From contig AAXX01000005.1 in the NCBI GenBank assembly GCA_000169355.1, positions 112,307 to 176,306 of the forward strand: a stretch of DNA of 64,000 nt. The letters run 5' to 3'. The translations under genes were made by a program, and so were the position numbers. This document shows positions 28,205 through 37,323 of the stretch, piece after piece (position 1 is the stretch's first letter; the number at the start of each line of letters is the position of its first letter). The notes under the pieces were generated by a model. The model made no database searches. It was not told the origin of the DNA and was given only the letters and a program-made list of their open reading frames with translations. The stretch comes from Flavobacteria bacterium BAL38 (GTDB lineage: Bacteria; Bacteroidota; Bacteroidia; Flavobacteriales; Flavobacteriaceae).

Positions 28205-28226
28205 TGTCAGTGTTTTAAACCTGACA
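28205..28226. promoter_or_regulatory. Inverted repeat TGTCAG-N10-CTGACA upstream of dnaK
   Basis: A perfect 6-bp palindrome with a 10-bp spacer, about 100 bp before the dnaK ATG. TGTCA/TGACA half-sites occur twice more nearby (28198, 28240). No known heat-shock operator in this group was recognised. Confidence 0.35.
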
Positions 28227-28263
28227 TTAGTTGTTTTCTGTCAATTTTCCTTATTTTAAGTAA

Positions 28264-28278
28264 TGGCACAATGATTGA
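28264..28278 (+). promoter_or_regulatory. Sigma-54-like promoter candidate of dnaK
   Basis: TGGCAC-N5-TTGA resembles the -24/-12 sigma-54 consensus TGGCAC-N5-TTGC with one mismatch in the -12 GC. It would start transcription about 40 bp before the dnaK ATG. No TANNTTTG element is seen in this spacer. The match may be chance. Confidence 0.3.
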
Positions 28279-28329
28279 ATTAAAGAGTTTGAGTTTAAAA
28301 TTGAAATTTAAAATCTAACAAGTATAAAA

Positions 28330-30213
28330 ATGAGTAAAATTATTGGAATCGACTTAGGAACAACCAACTCTTGTGTGGCTGTAATGGAAGGTGGAGAACC
28401 TGTTGTAATTGCAAACGCAGAAGGAAAAAGAACAACACCATCTGTAATTGCATTTGTAGAAGGTGGTGAAATTAAAGTTGGAGATCCGGCAAAAAGACAA
28501 GCAGTAACTAACCCAACAAAAACGATTGCTTCTATCAAACGTTTTATGGGTAACAAGTACACTGAAAGTGCAAAAGAAGCTTCAACGGTAGCTTACAAGG
28601 TAGTAAAAGGGGACAACGATACACCACGTGTAGATATCGATGGTCGTTTATACACACCACAAGAATTGTCAGCAATGACACTTCAAAAAATGAAAAAAAC
28701 AGCTGAAGACTATTTAGGTCATTCAGTTTCTGAAGCAGTTATTACTGTTCCTGCTTACTTTAACGATGCACAACGTCAAGCTACTAAAGAAGCTGGAGAA
28801 ATTGCAGGTTTAAAAGTTATGCGTATCATCAATGAGCCTACAGCAGCAGCTTTAGCTTATGGATTAGACAAACAAGGTAAAGACCAAAAAATTGCCGTTT
28901 ACGATTTAGGAGGAGGTACATTTGATATTTCTGTTTTAGAATTAGGAGACGGAGTTTTTGAAGTATTATCTACAAACGGAGATACTCACTTAGGTGGAGA
29001 TGATTTTGACCAAGTAATTATCGATTGGTTAGCTAACGAATTCAATGCTGCTGAAGGTGTTGATTTACGTAAAGACCCAATGGCATTGCAACGTTTAAAA
29101 GAAGCAGCTGAAAAAGCTAAAATTGAATTATCAGCTTCTGCTCAAACAGAAATTAACTTACCATACGTAACAGCTACAGCTTCTGGACCAAAACACTTAG
29201 TGCAAACATTAACTAGAGCTAAATTTGAACAATTAGCTAAAACTTTAGTAAAACGTTCTATGGAACCAGTTGCTAAAGCGTTAAAAGATGCTGGTTTATC
29301 AGTTTCTGATATCGACGAAGTTATCTTAGTTGGAGGTTCAACTCGTATCCCAGTTATTCAAGAGCAAGTTGAAAAATTCTTTGGTAAAAAACCATCAAAA
29401 GGAGTTAATCCTGATGAAGTAGTTGCAATTGGAGCTGCTATTCAAGGTGGAGTTTTAACTGGTGAAGTAAAAGACGTTTTATTATTAGACGTTACACCTT
29501 TATCTTTAGGAATTGAAACAATGGGTGGTGTTATGACAACTCTTATTGAGTCTAATACAACTATTCCAACAAAAAAATCACAGATTTTCTCTACTGCTGC
29601 AGATAATCAACCAACAGTTGAGTTACATGTTTTACAAGGAGCAAGACCAATGGCTGCTGACAATAAAACAATTGGACGTTTTAACTTAGATGGTATTCCA
29701 CCAGCACCAAGAGGAGTTCCTCAGATTGAAGTAACTTTCGATATTGATGCGAATGGTATTATTAAAGTTTCGGCTACTGATAAAGGAACTGGAAAATCTC
29801 ATGATATTCGTATTGAAGCTTCTTCTGGATTAACAGCTGAAGAAATCGAAAAAATGAAAAAAGATGCTGAAATGAATGCAGAAGCAGACAGATTAGCTAA
29901 AGATAGAGCAGATAAGTTAAACGAAGCTGATTCGATGATTTTCCAAACAGAAAGTCAATTAAAAGAAATTGGTGATAAATTAACTGAAGAGCACAAAACT
30001 GCAATTGAATATGCTTTAACTGAATTGAAAATGGGTCATGAATCTCAAGATTTAGACGCTATTCAAAAAGGTTTAGACAATGTAAATGCAGCTTGGAAAA
30101 CAGCTACAGAAGAAATGTACAAATCACAAGAGCAAGCAGCTTCTCAAGCTGAGCCACAAGCAAGTGCTTCAGGAGACCAAACGCAAGATGTAGATTTCGA
30201 AGAAGTGAAATAA
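28330..30213 (+). CDS. dnaK: Molecular chaperone DnaK (Hsp70)
   Basis: A 627-residue Hsp70. [14 protein letters not shown] at 4-17 is the first ATPase motif, [12 protein letters not shown] near 190 the second and [13 protein letters not shown] near 330 the third; the substrate-binding domain follows from about 385 and the chain ends in an acidic tail (DVDFEEVK). dnaJ and grpE are not adjacent, so in this genome it stands alone between two spacers. Confidence 0.98.
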   Translation: MSKIIGIDLGTTNSCVAVMEGGEPVVIANAEGKRTTPSVIAFVEGGEIKVGDPAKRQAVTNPTKTIASIKRFMGNKYTESAKEASTVAYKVVKGDNDTPRVDIDGRLYTPQELSAMTLQKMKKTAEDYLGHSVSEAVITVPAYFNDAQRQATKEAGEIAGLKVMRIINEPTAAALAYGLDKQGKDQKIAVYDLGGGTFDISVLELGDGVFEVLSTNGDTHLGGDDFDQVIIDWLANEFNAAEGVDLRKDPMALQRLKEAAEKAKIELSASAQTEINLPYVTATASGPKHLVQTLTRAKFEQLAKTLVKRSMEPVAKALKDAGLSVSDIDEVILVGGSTRIPVIQEQVEKFFGKKPSKGVNPDEVVAIGAAIQGGVLTGEVKDVLLLDVTPLSLGIETMGGVMTTLIESNTTIPTKKSQIFSTAADNQPTVELHVLQGARPMAADNKTIGRFNLDGIPPAPRGVPQIEVTFDIDANGIIKVSATDKGTGKSHDIRIEASSGLTAEEIEKMKKDAEMNAEADRLAKDRADKLNEADSMIFQTESQLKEIGDKLTEEHKTAIEYALTELKMGHESQDLDAIQKGLDNVNAAWKTATEEMYKSQEQAASQAEPQASASGDQTQDVDFEEVK

Positions 30214-30237
30214 TTTACAAATCGTAAATAAATTTAA

Positions 30238-30267
30238 AACCGAATCAGAAATGATTCGGTTTTTTTG
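30238..30267 (+). terminator. Intrinsic terminator of dnaK
   Basis: Perfect 10-bp stem AACCGAATCA/TGATTCGGTT with loop GAAA and a seven-T tail. Confidence 0.9.
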
Positions 30268-30329
30268 TTTAAAAGTAATTCAGTGCTATTTTTTTGTATA
30301 TTAGGAACTTAATTTAACAACCTACTAAT

Positions 30330-30950
30330 ATGAAAAAACTATTTTTATTTCTTGTACTATTTGTTTCTACCATCAGTTTTGCACAAAAAAGTAAAGCTAA
30401 ACCGGCTCCTAAAAACATAATTTTAGCAACTGTTGATAATGTTTCTGCTGAAGTTATTTCTGAAAAATCAGGAAAAAGAGTTGTGTTATTCGTAAAAAAT
30501 GAAGGAAAAATTGATACACTGGAAGTAAAAAAGCTGGATAAAATAACTTTTAAACCAACAAATTTTACTCTTAAAAGTTATATGACACAAGGTAAAAAGT
30601 TGTACCATGTAAGCTGGAAAGAAGAAATTAAAGTAGACACCAAATTAAAGAAAGAGAATGGCGTACTAACAGAAGATCAACTTTGGGATGTTGTTGCTAA
30701 AACGCTGCTATTAGGAAATATTCATAAATCTTCTCACATTAAAGAAACGGTATTTTTAGATGCTAATAAAACAGCCTCTCATGAAGTTGAAAAAAACAGA
30801 AGTGAAGGATTTGAATTTAGTTTAAATGCAGATGGTAGTTTTGGATTAAAAACAAAAACTCAAAACAGTACGTACGTTTTTAACACAGCTTCAAATAAAT
30901 ATGAGATTAAAGGTAATCCTAAAAGTTCAGGAACAAAAAAGAAAAGATAA
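30330..30950 (+). CDS. Exported protein of unknown function
   Basis: A 206-residue protein that I do not recognise. Residues 1-18 are a Sec signal ending in ISFAQ. The mature part is Lys-rich (predicted strongly basic) with alternating polar and hydrophobic residues that suggest beta structure; the C-terminus GTKKKR is very basic. It stands alone between the dnaK terminator and a bidirectional terminator. Confidence 0.6.
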   Translation: MKKLFLFLVLFVSTISFAQKSKAKPAPKNIILATVDNVSAEVISEKSGKRVVLFVKNEGKIDTLEVKKLDKITFKPTNFTLKSYMTQGKKLYHVSWKEEIKVDTKLKKENGVLTEDQLWDVVAKTLLLGNIHKSSHIKETVFLDANKTASHEVEKNRSEGFEFSLNADGSFGLKTKTQNSTYVFNTASNKYEIKGNPKSSGTKKKR

Positions 30951-30969
30951 AACGAATATCTTAATATAA

Positions 30970-31006
30970 AAAAGGGGAAAACATAAATTGTTTTCCCCTT
31001 TTGTTT
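30970..31006. terminator. Bidirectional terminator between convergent genes
   Basis: Perfect 14-bp stem AAAAGGGGAAAACA/TGTTTTCCCCTTTT with a 5-nt loop, with A/T tails on both sides. It serves the unknown exported gene and the metalloprotease gene. Confidence 0.9.
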
Positions 31007-31019
31007 TTAAAATAATAAA

Positions 31020-33560
31020 TTATTTTGGTTTCATTGCATTTTCTATTCGAGCCACTAAATCATTTAAATGGAATTTAGTTAATCTATCAGTTGAAGTTGT
31101 TGCAGCAACTTTTAATTGACTTTTAAGTTCGTTTAATTGACCTCTAGCAATAGAAGGGATATCTGTATCAGCTAAAACGATACGTCTTCCGCTAAATGAT
31201 GTTACATTGCTTTTGTCACTAGACATGGTTTCGATAAGTTTAGAAACAAATAATTTTTGTAAATTTCTTCTGTAAATATCGATAGGAGCGTTGATTTTTA
31301 TTTCAGAGAAAATGCCTCTTCTTAAATCGCTCATTAATTCATCTACTGAATAATTAGCTTTACTTTGAGAAGAAGTTTCTAATAAACGAACTAATCTATC
31401 TCCAGATAATAAGCTAGATAAAGTTCCGTCTTGAATTGATTTAATAGCTTCAACACCGTTCTCTGGTTTAATTTTAGACAATACATTTTGATCTAATAAC
31501 CACATTGGAGTTTTAAATAATTGCTTATTTAAAAATGCAACCGCTTCATTTTGAATAGCAGAAGGAACAACTTCGTATTGATTGCCTTCCATGTCATATG
31601 TTTTTGGAGTTTCATAAATACCACCAACATTTTTAGTAACATGCCCCATATAACGTCTAAATTGACCAGTTAATGAGTTGTAAAGACCATTTAATTCATT
31701 ATAATCTTCTCCGTTTTCTTTACTCCATACAATTAAATTAGGTAAAATTCTTTTTAAATTTTTAATTCCATATTCAGAAGCTTTCATAGCATTGTCTCCT
31801 AAATCTTCTGTTTGATATCTAGGATCGTACGGATTAGTTTCGGTACCAAACCACAAACGACGATTTTTATAGGCATCTTTCGTCATTTCGTTTAAAACTG
31901 CTTTTTCTGCATCTGCATCTTTAGCGTCTTTAAAGTAAGAATAACCCCATTTAATGGCCCATTTGTCATAATCACCAATTCTTGGAAATAAGTCAGTAAC
32001 ACCATCTTCTGGTTGTGCAACATAATTAAAACGTGCATAATCCATGATTGAAGAAGTATGTCCGTTTTTCTTTTGGAATTCTGGATTTCGTAACATTTCA
32101 ACCGGAGTAGCATTACTTGCTCCCATGTTATGGCGAAGTCCGAGTGTATGACCTACTTCGTGAGCAGCTACAAAACGAATTAATTCGCCCATTAACTTAT
32201 CATCAAATTTTTTATTTCTAGCTTGAGGATCAACAGCAGCTGTTTGAATTAAATACCAGTCGCGCAATAAACTCATAATATTATGATACCAACCAATATG
32301 ACTTTCCATGATTTCTCCTGTTCTTGGGTCATGAACATTTGGTCCGTATGCATTTTGAATTTCTGCAGCAAAATATCTTAATACAGAAAAACGTGCATCT
32401 TCTAAACTCATTGTAGGATCGTTTTCTGGCCAATATTCGCCACGAATAGCATTTTTCCAACCCGCAAATTCAAAGGCTTCTTGCCAATCGTCTATTCCTT
32501 GTTTAATGAAAGGTTTCCATTTATCAGGTGTTGCAGGATCTAAATAATAAACGATAGGTTTCTTTGGTTCAATAAGTTCTCCACGTTTTTGTTTTTCAGC
32601 ATCTTCTGCATTTTTTGGTTCTAAACGCCATCTTACTGCAAAAATTTCTGTTTCTGCTTTTTGAGAATCTTCTTCAAAAACATCGTATCCGTTTGCAAAA
32701 TAACCTACTCGTTTATCAAATGCACGTTTACGCATTGGATTTTCAGGAAGCAAAATAAACGAAGTATTTATTTCCATTGTAACAACACCGGCATCTAAAC
32801 CTGCTGGTAAATTAACCCCAATTCTTGGAGTTGGAGTTCTTGAAATTTGAGGTGCAACTGTAGTAAATGTTTTAGTTGTTCTAACTTCGGTATTAATTGG
32901 AAAACTTTTTACAAATTGTATAAATGATTTGTCCTTTTGAAAAGCTTGTAAACTTAATAATTGTTTATTTACAGAATTTAAAGAGAAAATCTGTGTGTCT
33001 GATTCAAAAGCACTTGTCATATCAATAACGCTTGCAGCATTATTTTTTCCCGAAGCATCTTTTTTGTACGCTAAAATATCGTAAATTCCGATAATAGGAT
33101 CAGCGCTTGAATTTTTTACCGACTGTGTAATTGGTTTGTCTTCATCTGGAGTCATTATTACATAAGTAATAGAACGAAGAATAATTGTGTTGTTTTGTCC
33201 TTTTTCAAATCGAACCACCTGACGGTTTATTTCTTCACCACCAAATATACCTCCTCCGGCTGGAGTTTTAGAATATCTAGTTATTGTCATAATTTCTTTC
33301 CCTATCAAAGAATAAGAAATTTCAAACAAATATTTATCGGCAACTTTGTGAACATCAATTAATCCTTTTTGAGTAACTGCTGTAGAATCAATTACTTTTT
33401 TGTAAGGTTTTGGTTCTTTTTTTGAATCCGGTTTTTTTGCTTCAGGCATTACTTTTTCAGTTGAAGCTTTTTTCTTGTCTTTTTTCTTACTTTGAGCCAT
33501 TAGGTCGTTAGAAAAGGAAAATACAACAAGACAACTTAATAAGGTTAGTTTCTTAATCAT
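31020..33560 (-). CDS. Secreted zinc-dependent metalloprotease (DUF5117/DUF5118 type)
   Basis: An 846-residue exported protease. Signal peptide 1-22 (NDLMAQ), a Lys-rich linker, then the DUF5118/DUF5117-like N-terminal parts, and the metzincin site HEVGHTLGLRHN near residue 464-475 that supplies three zinc-binding His and the catalytic Glu. RYMGHVTKNVGGIYE further on belongs to the C-terminal DUF4953-like region. It probably acts in the periplasm or at the surface on extracellular protein. Single gene. Confidence 0.9.
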   Translation of the reverse strand: MIKKLTLLSCLVVFSFSNDLMAQSKKKDKKKASTEKVMPEAKKPDSKKEPKPYKKVIDSTAVTQKGLIDVHKVADKYLFEISYSLIGKEIMTITRYSKTPAGGGIFGGEEINRQVVRFEKGQNNTIILRSITYVIMTPDEDKPITQSVKNSSADPIIGIYDILAYKKDASGKNNAASVIDMTSAFESDTQIFSLNSVNKQLLSLQAFQKDKSFIQFVKSFPINTEVRTTKTFTTVAPQISRTPTPRIGVNLPAGLDAGVVTMEINTSFILLPENPMRKRAFDKRVGYFANGYDVFEEDSQKAETEIFAVRWRLEPKNAEDAEKQKRGELIEPKKPIVYYLDPATPDKWKPFIKQGIDDWQEAFEFAGWKNAIRGEYWPENDPTMSLEDARFSVLRYFAAEIQNAYGPNVHDPRTGEIMESHIGWYHNIMSLLRDWYLIQTAAVDPQARNKKFDDKLMGELIRFVAAHEVGHTLGLRHNMGASNATPVEMLRNPEFQKKNGHTSSIMDYARFNYVAQPEDGVTDLFPRIGDYDKWAIKWGYSYFKDAKDADAEKAVLNEMTKDAYKNRRLWFGTETNPYDPRYQTEDLGDNAMKASEYGIKNLKRILPNLIVWSKENGEDYNELNGLYNSLTGQFRRYMGHVTKNVGGIYETPKTYDMEGNQYEVVPSAIQNEAVAFLNKQLFKTPMWLLDQNVLSKIKPENGVEAIKSIQDGTLSSLLSGDRLVRLLETSSQSKANYSVDELMSDLRRGIFSEIKINAPIDIYRRNLQKLFVSKLIETMSSDKSNVTSFSGRRIVLADTDIPSIARGQLNELKSQLKVAATTSTDRLTKFHLNDLVARIENAMKPK

Positions 33561-33829
33561 GTTTTTTTAGTTAGTTTGTTTTCAAATTTATTTTAATTTT
33601 TAATGCTCTGTTCTTTTATTAAGAATTAATTAAGAATTTTAACATCTGTTATTTTATTTTTTTTCAGATTTTTTAGTTAAATATTAACTTTATTATGCAT
33701 GCATAGTATTTTATTTTCTTATATTTGAATTCCTTATTAAGGTTAGTTTGTACTATTAAATTCAATAAATACTATAAGTAGGTACAAATTGCATTTGAAT
33801 TCTTTCAAAATTGGTTTAAAATAAATAAA

Positions 33830-34780
33830 ATGGAAAAACAATCATTAACATCACTTTTACAAATAACTCATCCAGTTATAATGGCACCTATGTTTTTAGT
33901 TTCTAATACTAAAATGGTAGTAGAAGGGATGAAAAGTGGAATTGCAGGTTGTATACCCGCTTTAAATTACAGAACTTTAGAGGAACTTCAGGCTTCAATT
34001 AGAGAGTTAAAAGCAGCAAAAGTTGCGGGTGGAAGTTTTGGCTATAATTTAATTGTTAATAAATCCAATGTAAAATATAAAGAGCAACTTCGAATTTTGT
34101 GTGAAGAAAAAGTCGACTTTATATTAACTTCGTTAGGTTCTCCAGAAGAAACAATTAAGGAAGCTCATAAAGTAGGAATAAAAGTATTTTGTGATGTTAC
34201 CGATTTATCTTTCGCTAAAAAAGTTGAAAGTTTAGGTGCCGATGCCTTGGTTGCAGTAAATAATGAAGCTGGTGGACACAGAGGAAATATTAATCCAGAA
34301 GAATTAATTAAGTCTTTAAATGAGAATACGACATTGCCAGTAATTTCAGCGGGTGGAGTAGGGAACAAGGCTGATTTAGATAAAATGCTAAGTTATGGTG
34401 CTGTAGGCGTTTCTGTTGGAAGTCCGTTTATAGCTTCTATTGAATCAGGTGTTTCTCAAGAATATAAGCAAGCCTGTGTTGATTACGCTGCAAAAGATAT
34501 CGTAATGACGGAAAGAATTTCAGGAACACCTTGCACGGTTATCAATACGCCTTACGTTCAAAAAGTAGGGACTAAGCAAAGTGCATTAGAAACGTTATTG
34601 AACAAAAATAAGAGTTTGAAAAAATGGGTAAAAATGATTCGTTTTTATATTGGAATGAAAGCCACTGAAAAAGCGGCAACTCAAGTAACATATAAAACCG
34701 TTTGGGTTGCAGGTCCAAGTATTGAAGAAACTACTGCTATTTTACCAGTGAGATCAATTGTAGAAAAATTGGTTAAATAA
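33830..34780 (+). CDS. Nitronate monooxygenase family FMN oxidoreductase
   Basis: A 316-residue TIM-barrel flavoprotein of the 2-nitropropane dioxygenase family. PVIMAPM at 15-21, NNEAGGHRG near 143-151 (the active-site His region) and SAGGVGNKAD near 173-182 are family motifs. Members oxidise nitronates or act as NADH:quinone-type reductases, so the substrate stays open. The DUF4442-like gene follows after 2 bp in the same operon. A TATATTTG at 33720-33727 may be its -7 element. Confidence 0.88.
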   Translation: MEKQSLTSLLQITHPVIMAPMFLVSNTKMVVEGMKSGIAGCIPALNYRTLEELQASIRELKAAKVAGGSFGYNLIVNKSNVKYKEQLRILCEEKVDFILTSLGSPEETIKEAHKVGIKVFCDVTDLSFAKKVESLGADALVAVNNEAGGHRGNINPEELIKSLNENTTLPVISAGGVGNKADLDKMLSYGAVGVSVGSPFIASIESGVSQEYKQACVDYAAKDIVMTERISGTPCTVINTPYVQKVGTKQSALETLLNKNKSLKKWVKMIRFYIGMKATEKAATQVTYKTVWVAGPSIEETTAILPVRSIVEKLVK

Positions 34781-34782
34781 TT

Positions 34783-35295
34783 ATGTACGATAAATTATTC
34801 GCTTTTTTTAATCGTTTTTTTGAAAAATCAACTCTTTTTAGGGTAATGTTTAACATTTCGCCCATGTATAGAAGAAGTTGTGGGAGAATTGTTTTTGTTT
34901 CCAAAGATTTACATGTTGTTAAAATTAAAATTGCTTTAACGTATAAAAATAAAAACTATGTAGGTTCTATGTTTGGTGGAAGTTTGTTTGCTGCAACCGA
35001 TCCAATTTATATGATTCAACTAATGCAAATTTTAGGTAAAAACTATGTAGTTTGGGATAAAGCCACTGAAATTAAGTTTAAGAAACCTGTTTACAAAAAT
35101 GCTTTTGCCATTTTTGAATTTACATCTGATGAAATTCAAGATATAATTAATAAAGTAGCTACTGAAAACGAAGTAAATTATACAAAAAAGCTTTTTATTA
35201 CAGATGAAAATAATATGATTTACACCGAATTAGATAAAACAATTTATATTAGCTCTAAAGAGTTTTACAAAAAGAAAAGAGCTTTAAAAAAGTAA
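34783..35295 (+). CDS. DUF4442-like hot-dog fold thioesterase-type protein
   Basis: A 170-residue protein. The central GSMFGGSLFAATDPIYMIQLMQILG and the later VWDKATEIKFKKPV match the DUF4442 family, which has a hot-dog fold related to acyl-CoA thioesterases. It is tightly coupled to the nitronate monooxygenase-like gene. The true substrate is unknown. Confidence 0.8.
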   Translation: MYDKLFAFFNRFFEKSTLFRVMFNISPMYRRSCGRIVFVSKDLHVVKIKIALTYKNKNYVGSMFGGSLFAATDPIYMIQLMQILGKNYVVWDKATEIKFKKPVYKNAFAIFEFTSDEIQDIINKVATENEVNYTKKLFITDENNMIYTELDKTIYISSKEFYKKKRALKK

Positions 35296-35296
35296 G

Positions 35297-36001
35297 TTAT
35301 CTGAACCAGTTTCTTACTTTTTGAATTTGTCTACCGAAGAAAGTTCTTTTTTTTATACCTCCTATTAAAACAATTCCTGTAGATACCAAAGTTCCATCTT
35401 CAATCATTGTTACATTTATAGCAGTACTCTTAGAATCTACAATTATTTCTATAGTTTTAAAACCTATATAATTATAAGTTAATATTTCGCCTTCATTTAC
35501 TTCAATCGAGTATTTCCCATCATAATCTGTTGATATTCCTCTAGTAGTTCCTTTAACAACAACATTTGCACCCGCAATTGGTCCTAATTCATCTGAAACA
35601 AACCCAGTAATTGTGACTGGGTTGTTTGTAGTAGTTATAATGTTTTTATTTAGTTTTTTATCAGTTTGGATTGTATCTTGCTTCACTTGCGAATAAGCAG
35701 TTTGACTTCCAATTCCTAAAAAACTAAATACAGTTGCAGTAGCTATTATCCAATAAGATGATTTCTCTTTTTGAACTATTAAATCACGGTTTAATTGAGA
35801 ACTAACAAACCTTCCACAAGCAGTTGCATCTTTATTTAAATGCTCAATAATTTCTTTATCAGTTGCTTTTGTAAAATCAAACACTGTTTTAGAACAAACA
35901 CCACAAAACCTTCCTTTTTCTTCAGGAGTCATTGCTTCCCAATTTTCATGACAAGGTTTAGGGACAGATATGTTAATTTTTCTACTCAACTGTAATCTCA
36001 A
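35297..36001 (-). CDS. Membrane protein with CarboxypepD-reg-like domain
   Basis: A 234-residue flavobacterial protein. Residues 1-70 are a cytoplasmic Cys-containing module (PCHENWEAMTPEEKGRFCGVCSKTVFDFT) of a type that I have seen in front of carboxypeptidase-like domains; one membrane segment follows near 80-98, then a beta-sandwich (ITGFVSDELGPIAGANVVVKG). The start is TTG at 36001, inside the 3' end of the glutaminyl cyclase gene (20-bp overlap); a TTG at 35989 is possible too. Function unknown. Confidence 0.7.
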   Translation of the reverse strand: MRLQLSRKINISVPKPCHENWEAMTPEEKGRFCGVCSKTVFDFTKATDKEIIEHLNKDATACGRFVSSQLNRDLIVQKEKSSYWIIATATVFSFLGIGSQTAYSQVKQDTIQTDKKLNKNIITTTNNPVTITGFVSDELGPIAGANVVVKGTTRGISTDYDGKYSIEVNEGEILTYNYIGFKTIEIIVDSKSTAINVTMIEDGTLVSTGIVLIGGIKKRTFFGRQIQKVRNWFR

Positions 36002-37049
36002 AAGTTTTATCCCAATTTTTACCTGTTACAAAAACTGTTTTTGTTTTTGGGTTGTATGCAATTCCATTAAAGTAATCTAAGTCAGGATGTTGTGTAACTT
36101 TTCCTTTTAACTCGGCACAATTAATTACATTTTCAACACTTCCTGTTTTTGGGTCAATTATTGCTATTGCGTCTTTTTGATAAATGTTTGCCCAAATTTT
36201 TCCATTTATCCATTCTAATTCGTTAACCGATTCAATTTTTGAACCATTTGTGTACACATTAAAATAATCTTCCACTTTTAAGGTTTCAGGGTTTAAAATG
36301 TAAATTTTTTCCGATCCATCACTCATATATAACTTTTCGCCATCATTTGTAATACCCCAACCTTCCATTTCATAAGTAAATGTTTTTTCTTTTTTAAAAG
36401 TATCAGCATTGTACACATAGCCTTCTTTATTTCTCCAAGTCAATTGATATACCTTATTATTTAAAATGGTTATTCCTTCGCCAAAAAAACGATCTTCAAG
36501 TTCAATTAATTTAAGTACTTTCCCTGTTCTGTAATCGGTTTTTCTTAAACTTGATTTTCCTTTTATTCCTGTTGAATTTCCTGCGCCATTTCCTGTTCCT
36601 TCAAATAAGGTGTCACGATAAAATTCAAAACCTTGTGTATAGGCTTTTATATCATGTGGATAGGTATTTAGAATTTTAAAGTTTAAAACTTTTGCTTCTA
36701 CACTAGAAAAAATGGAAAAACCAGAAGTAACATCAATATTTTTTCCTTCAAAATAAACTAATGCTTTAATTGTTTGATTTCCTAATTTCTGCTTGTTTAA
36801 ATCAAAGTGTAATTTTTCATTTCCTTTTACAGCTCCTACTTTTACATTATTTACATAATAAATAACCGAATCAATAACTTTATTTTCTTTGTTTTTTAAG
36901 ACAAAGTCAACACTTTCTTCGAGTTTTAAAATTGGTTTTATGTTGGTTGTATCAATTTCAAATAAATTTTTTAATGCATTTTCATCGTCTTTACATGAAG
37001 TCGAAATTACACCTAATACAATGAAAGCGAATAGCTTAACTTTTAACAT
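35982..37049 (-). CDS. Glutaminyl-peptide cyclotransferase, lipoprotein
   Basis: A 355-residue beta-propeller protein of the plant/bacterial-type glutaminyl cyclase family, which forms N-terminal pyroglutamate on exported proteins. Lipobox near STSC (about residue 14-17) indicates a membrane anchor. TYPHDIKAYTQGFEF near 150, LTWRNKEGYVYN and NELEWINGKIWANIY are the conserved propeller stretches. The ATG at 37049 begins the lipoprotein signal; a longer reading to 37193 would run across the SRP RNA on the opposite strand and is rejected. Confidence 0.88.
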   Translation of the reverse strand: MLKVKLFAFIVLGVISTSCKDDENALKNLFEIDTTNIKPILKLEESVDFVLKNKENKVIDSVIYYVNNVKVGAVKGNEKLHFDLNKQKLGNQTIKALVYFEGKNIDVTSGFSIFSSVEAKVLNFKILNTYPHDIKAYTQGFEFYRDTLFEGTGNGAGNSTGIKGKSSLRKTDYRTGKVLKLIELEDRFFGEGITILNNKVYQLTWRNKEGYVYNADTFKKEKTFTYEMEGWGITNDGEKLYMSDGSEKIYILNPETLKVEDYFNVYTNGSKIESVNELEWINGKIWANIYQKDAIAIIDPKTGSVENVINCAELKGKVTQHPDLDYFNGIAYNPKTKTVFVTGKNWDKTFEITVE

Positions 37050-37104
37050 GGTTGAAATATTTAATAAGGTAAATATACAATGATTTTTTATACTCACAAT
37101 TGCC

Positions 37105-37134
37105 TTGCAAAAATATAAAAAGATTGTATATTTG
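37105..37134 (+). promoter_or_regulatory. Promoter of the SRP RNA
   Basis: TTG at 37105-37107 and TATATTTG at 37127-37134, spaced by 19 bp, give a full match to the Bacteroidetes promoter layout. Transcription would begin at about 37139, exactly where the SRP helix starts. Confidence 0.8.
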
Positions 37135-37138
37135 CAGC

Positions 37139-37235
37139 GGCAAGTCCTACACGACCAGCTCCTGCAGACTCCTCCAGGGTGGGAACACAGCAAAGGTATG
37201 TGGTTGTAGCGGTGCGATGTAGGTCGCTTGCCATT
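37139..37235 (+). ncRNA. ffs: Signal recognition particle RNA, bacterial small type
   Basis: The ends GGCAAG (37139-37144) and CTTGCC (37227-37232) pair, the middle folds into one long hairpin, and the apical part has the conserved SRP domain IV pattern CTCCTCCAGGGTGGGAACAC then AGCAAAGGTA. This RNA binds Ffh and targets nascent membrane proteins to FtsY and SecYEG. About 95 nt, in the range for the 4.5S-type RNA. Followed by a T-rich tract. Confidence 0.93.
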
Positions 37236-37276
37236 TTTTATTTACTAGGAAAGAAGCAATCTTTTTAATATTATTT

Positions 37277-37301
37277 ATCTCCCTTTGCGGAGATTTTTTA
37301 T
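37277..37301 (+). terminator. Terminator hairpin between SRP RNA and the epimerase gene
   Basis: ATCTCC-CTTTGC-GGAGAT followed by six T. It ends SRP read-through 45 nt after the RNA and only 23 bp before the epimerase ATG. Confidence 0.75.
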
Positions 37302-37323
37302 TTTTACACCAATTCTATTTCCT

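Noticed and set aside
37050..37193. N-terminal extension of the glutaminyl cyclase reading frame
   Set aside because: It runs antisense through the SRP RNA and lacks a signal peptide; the ATG at 37049 begins a proper lipoprotein signal.
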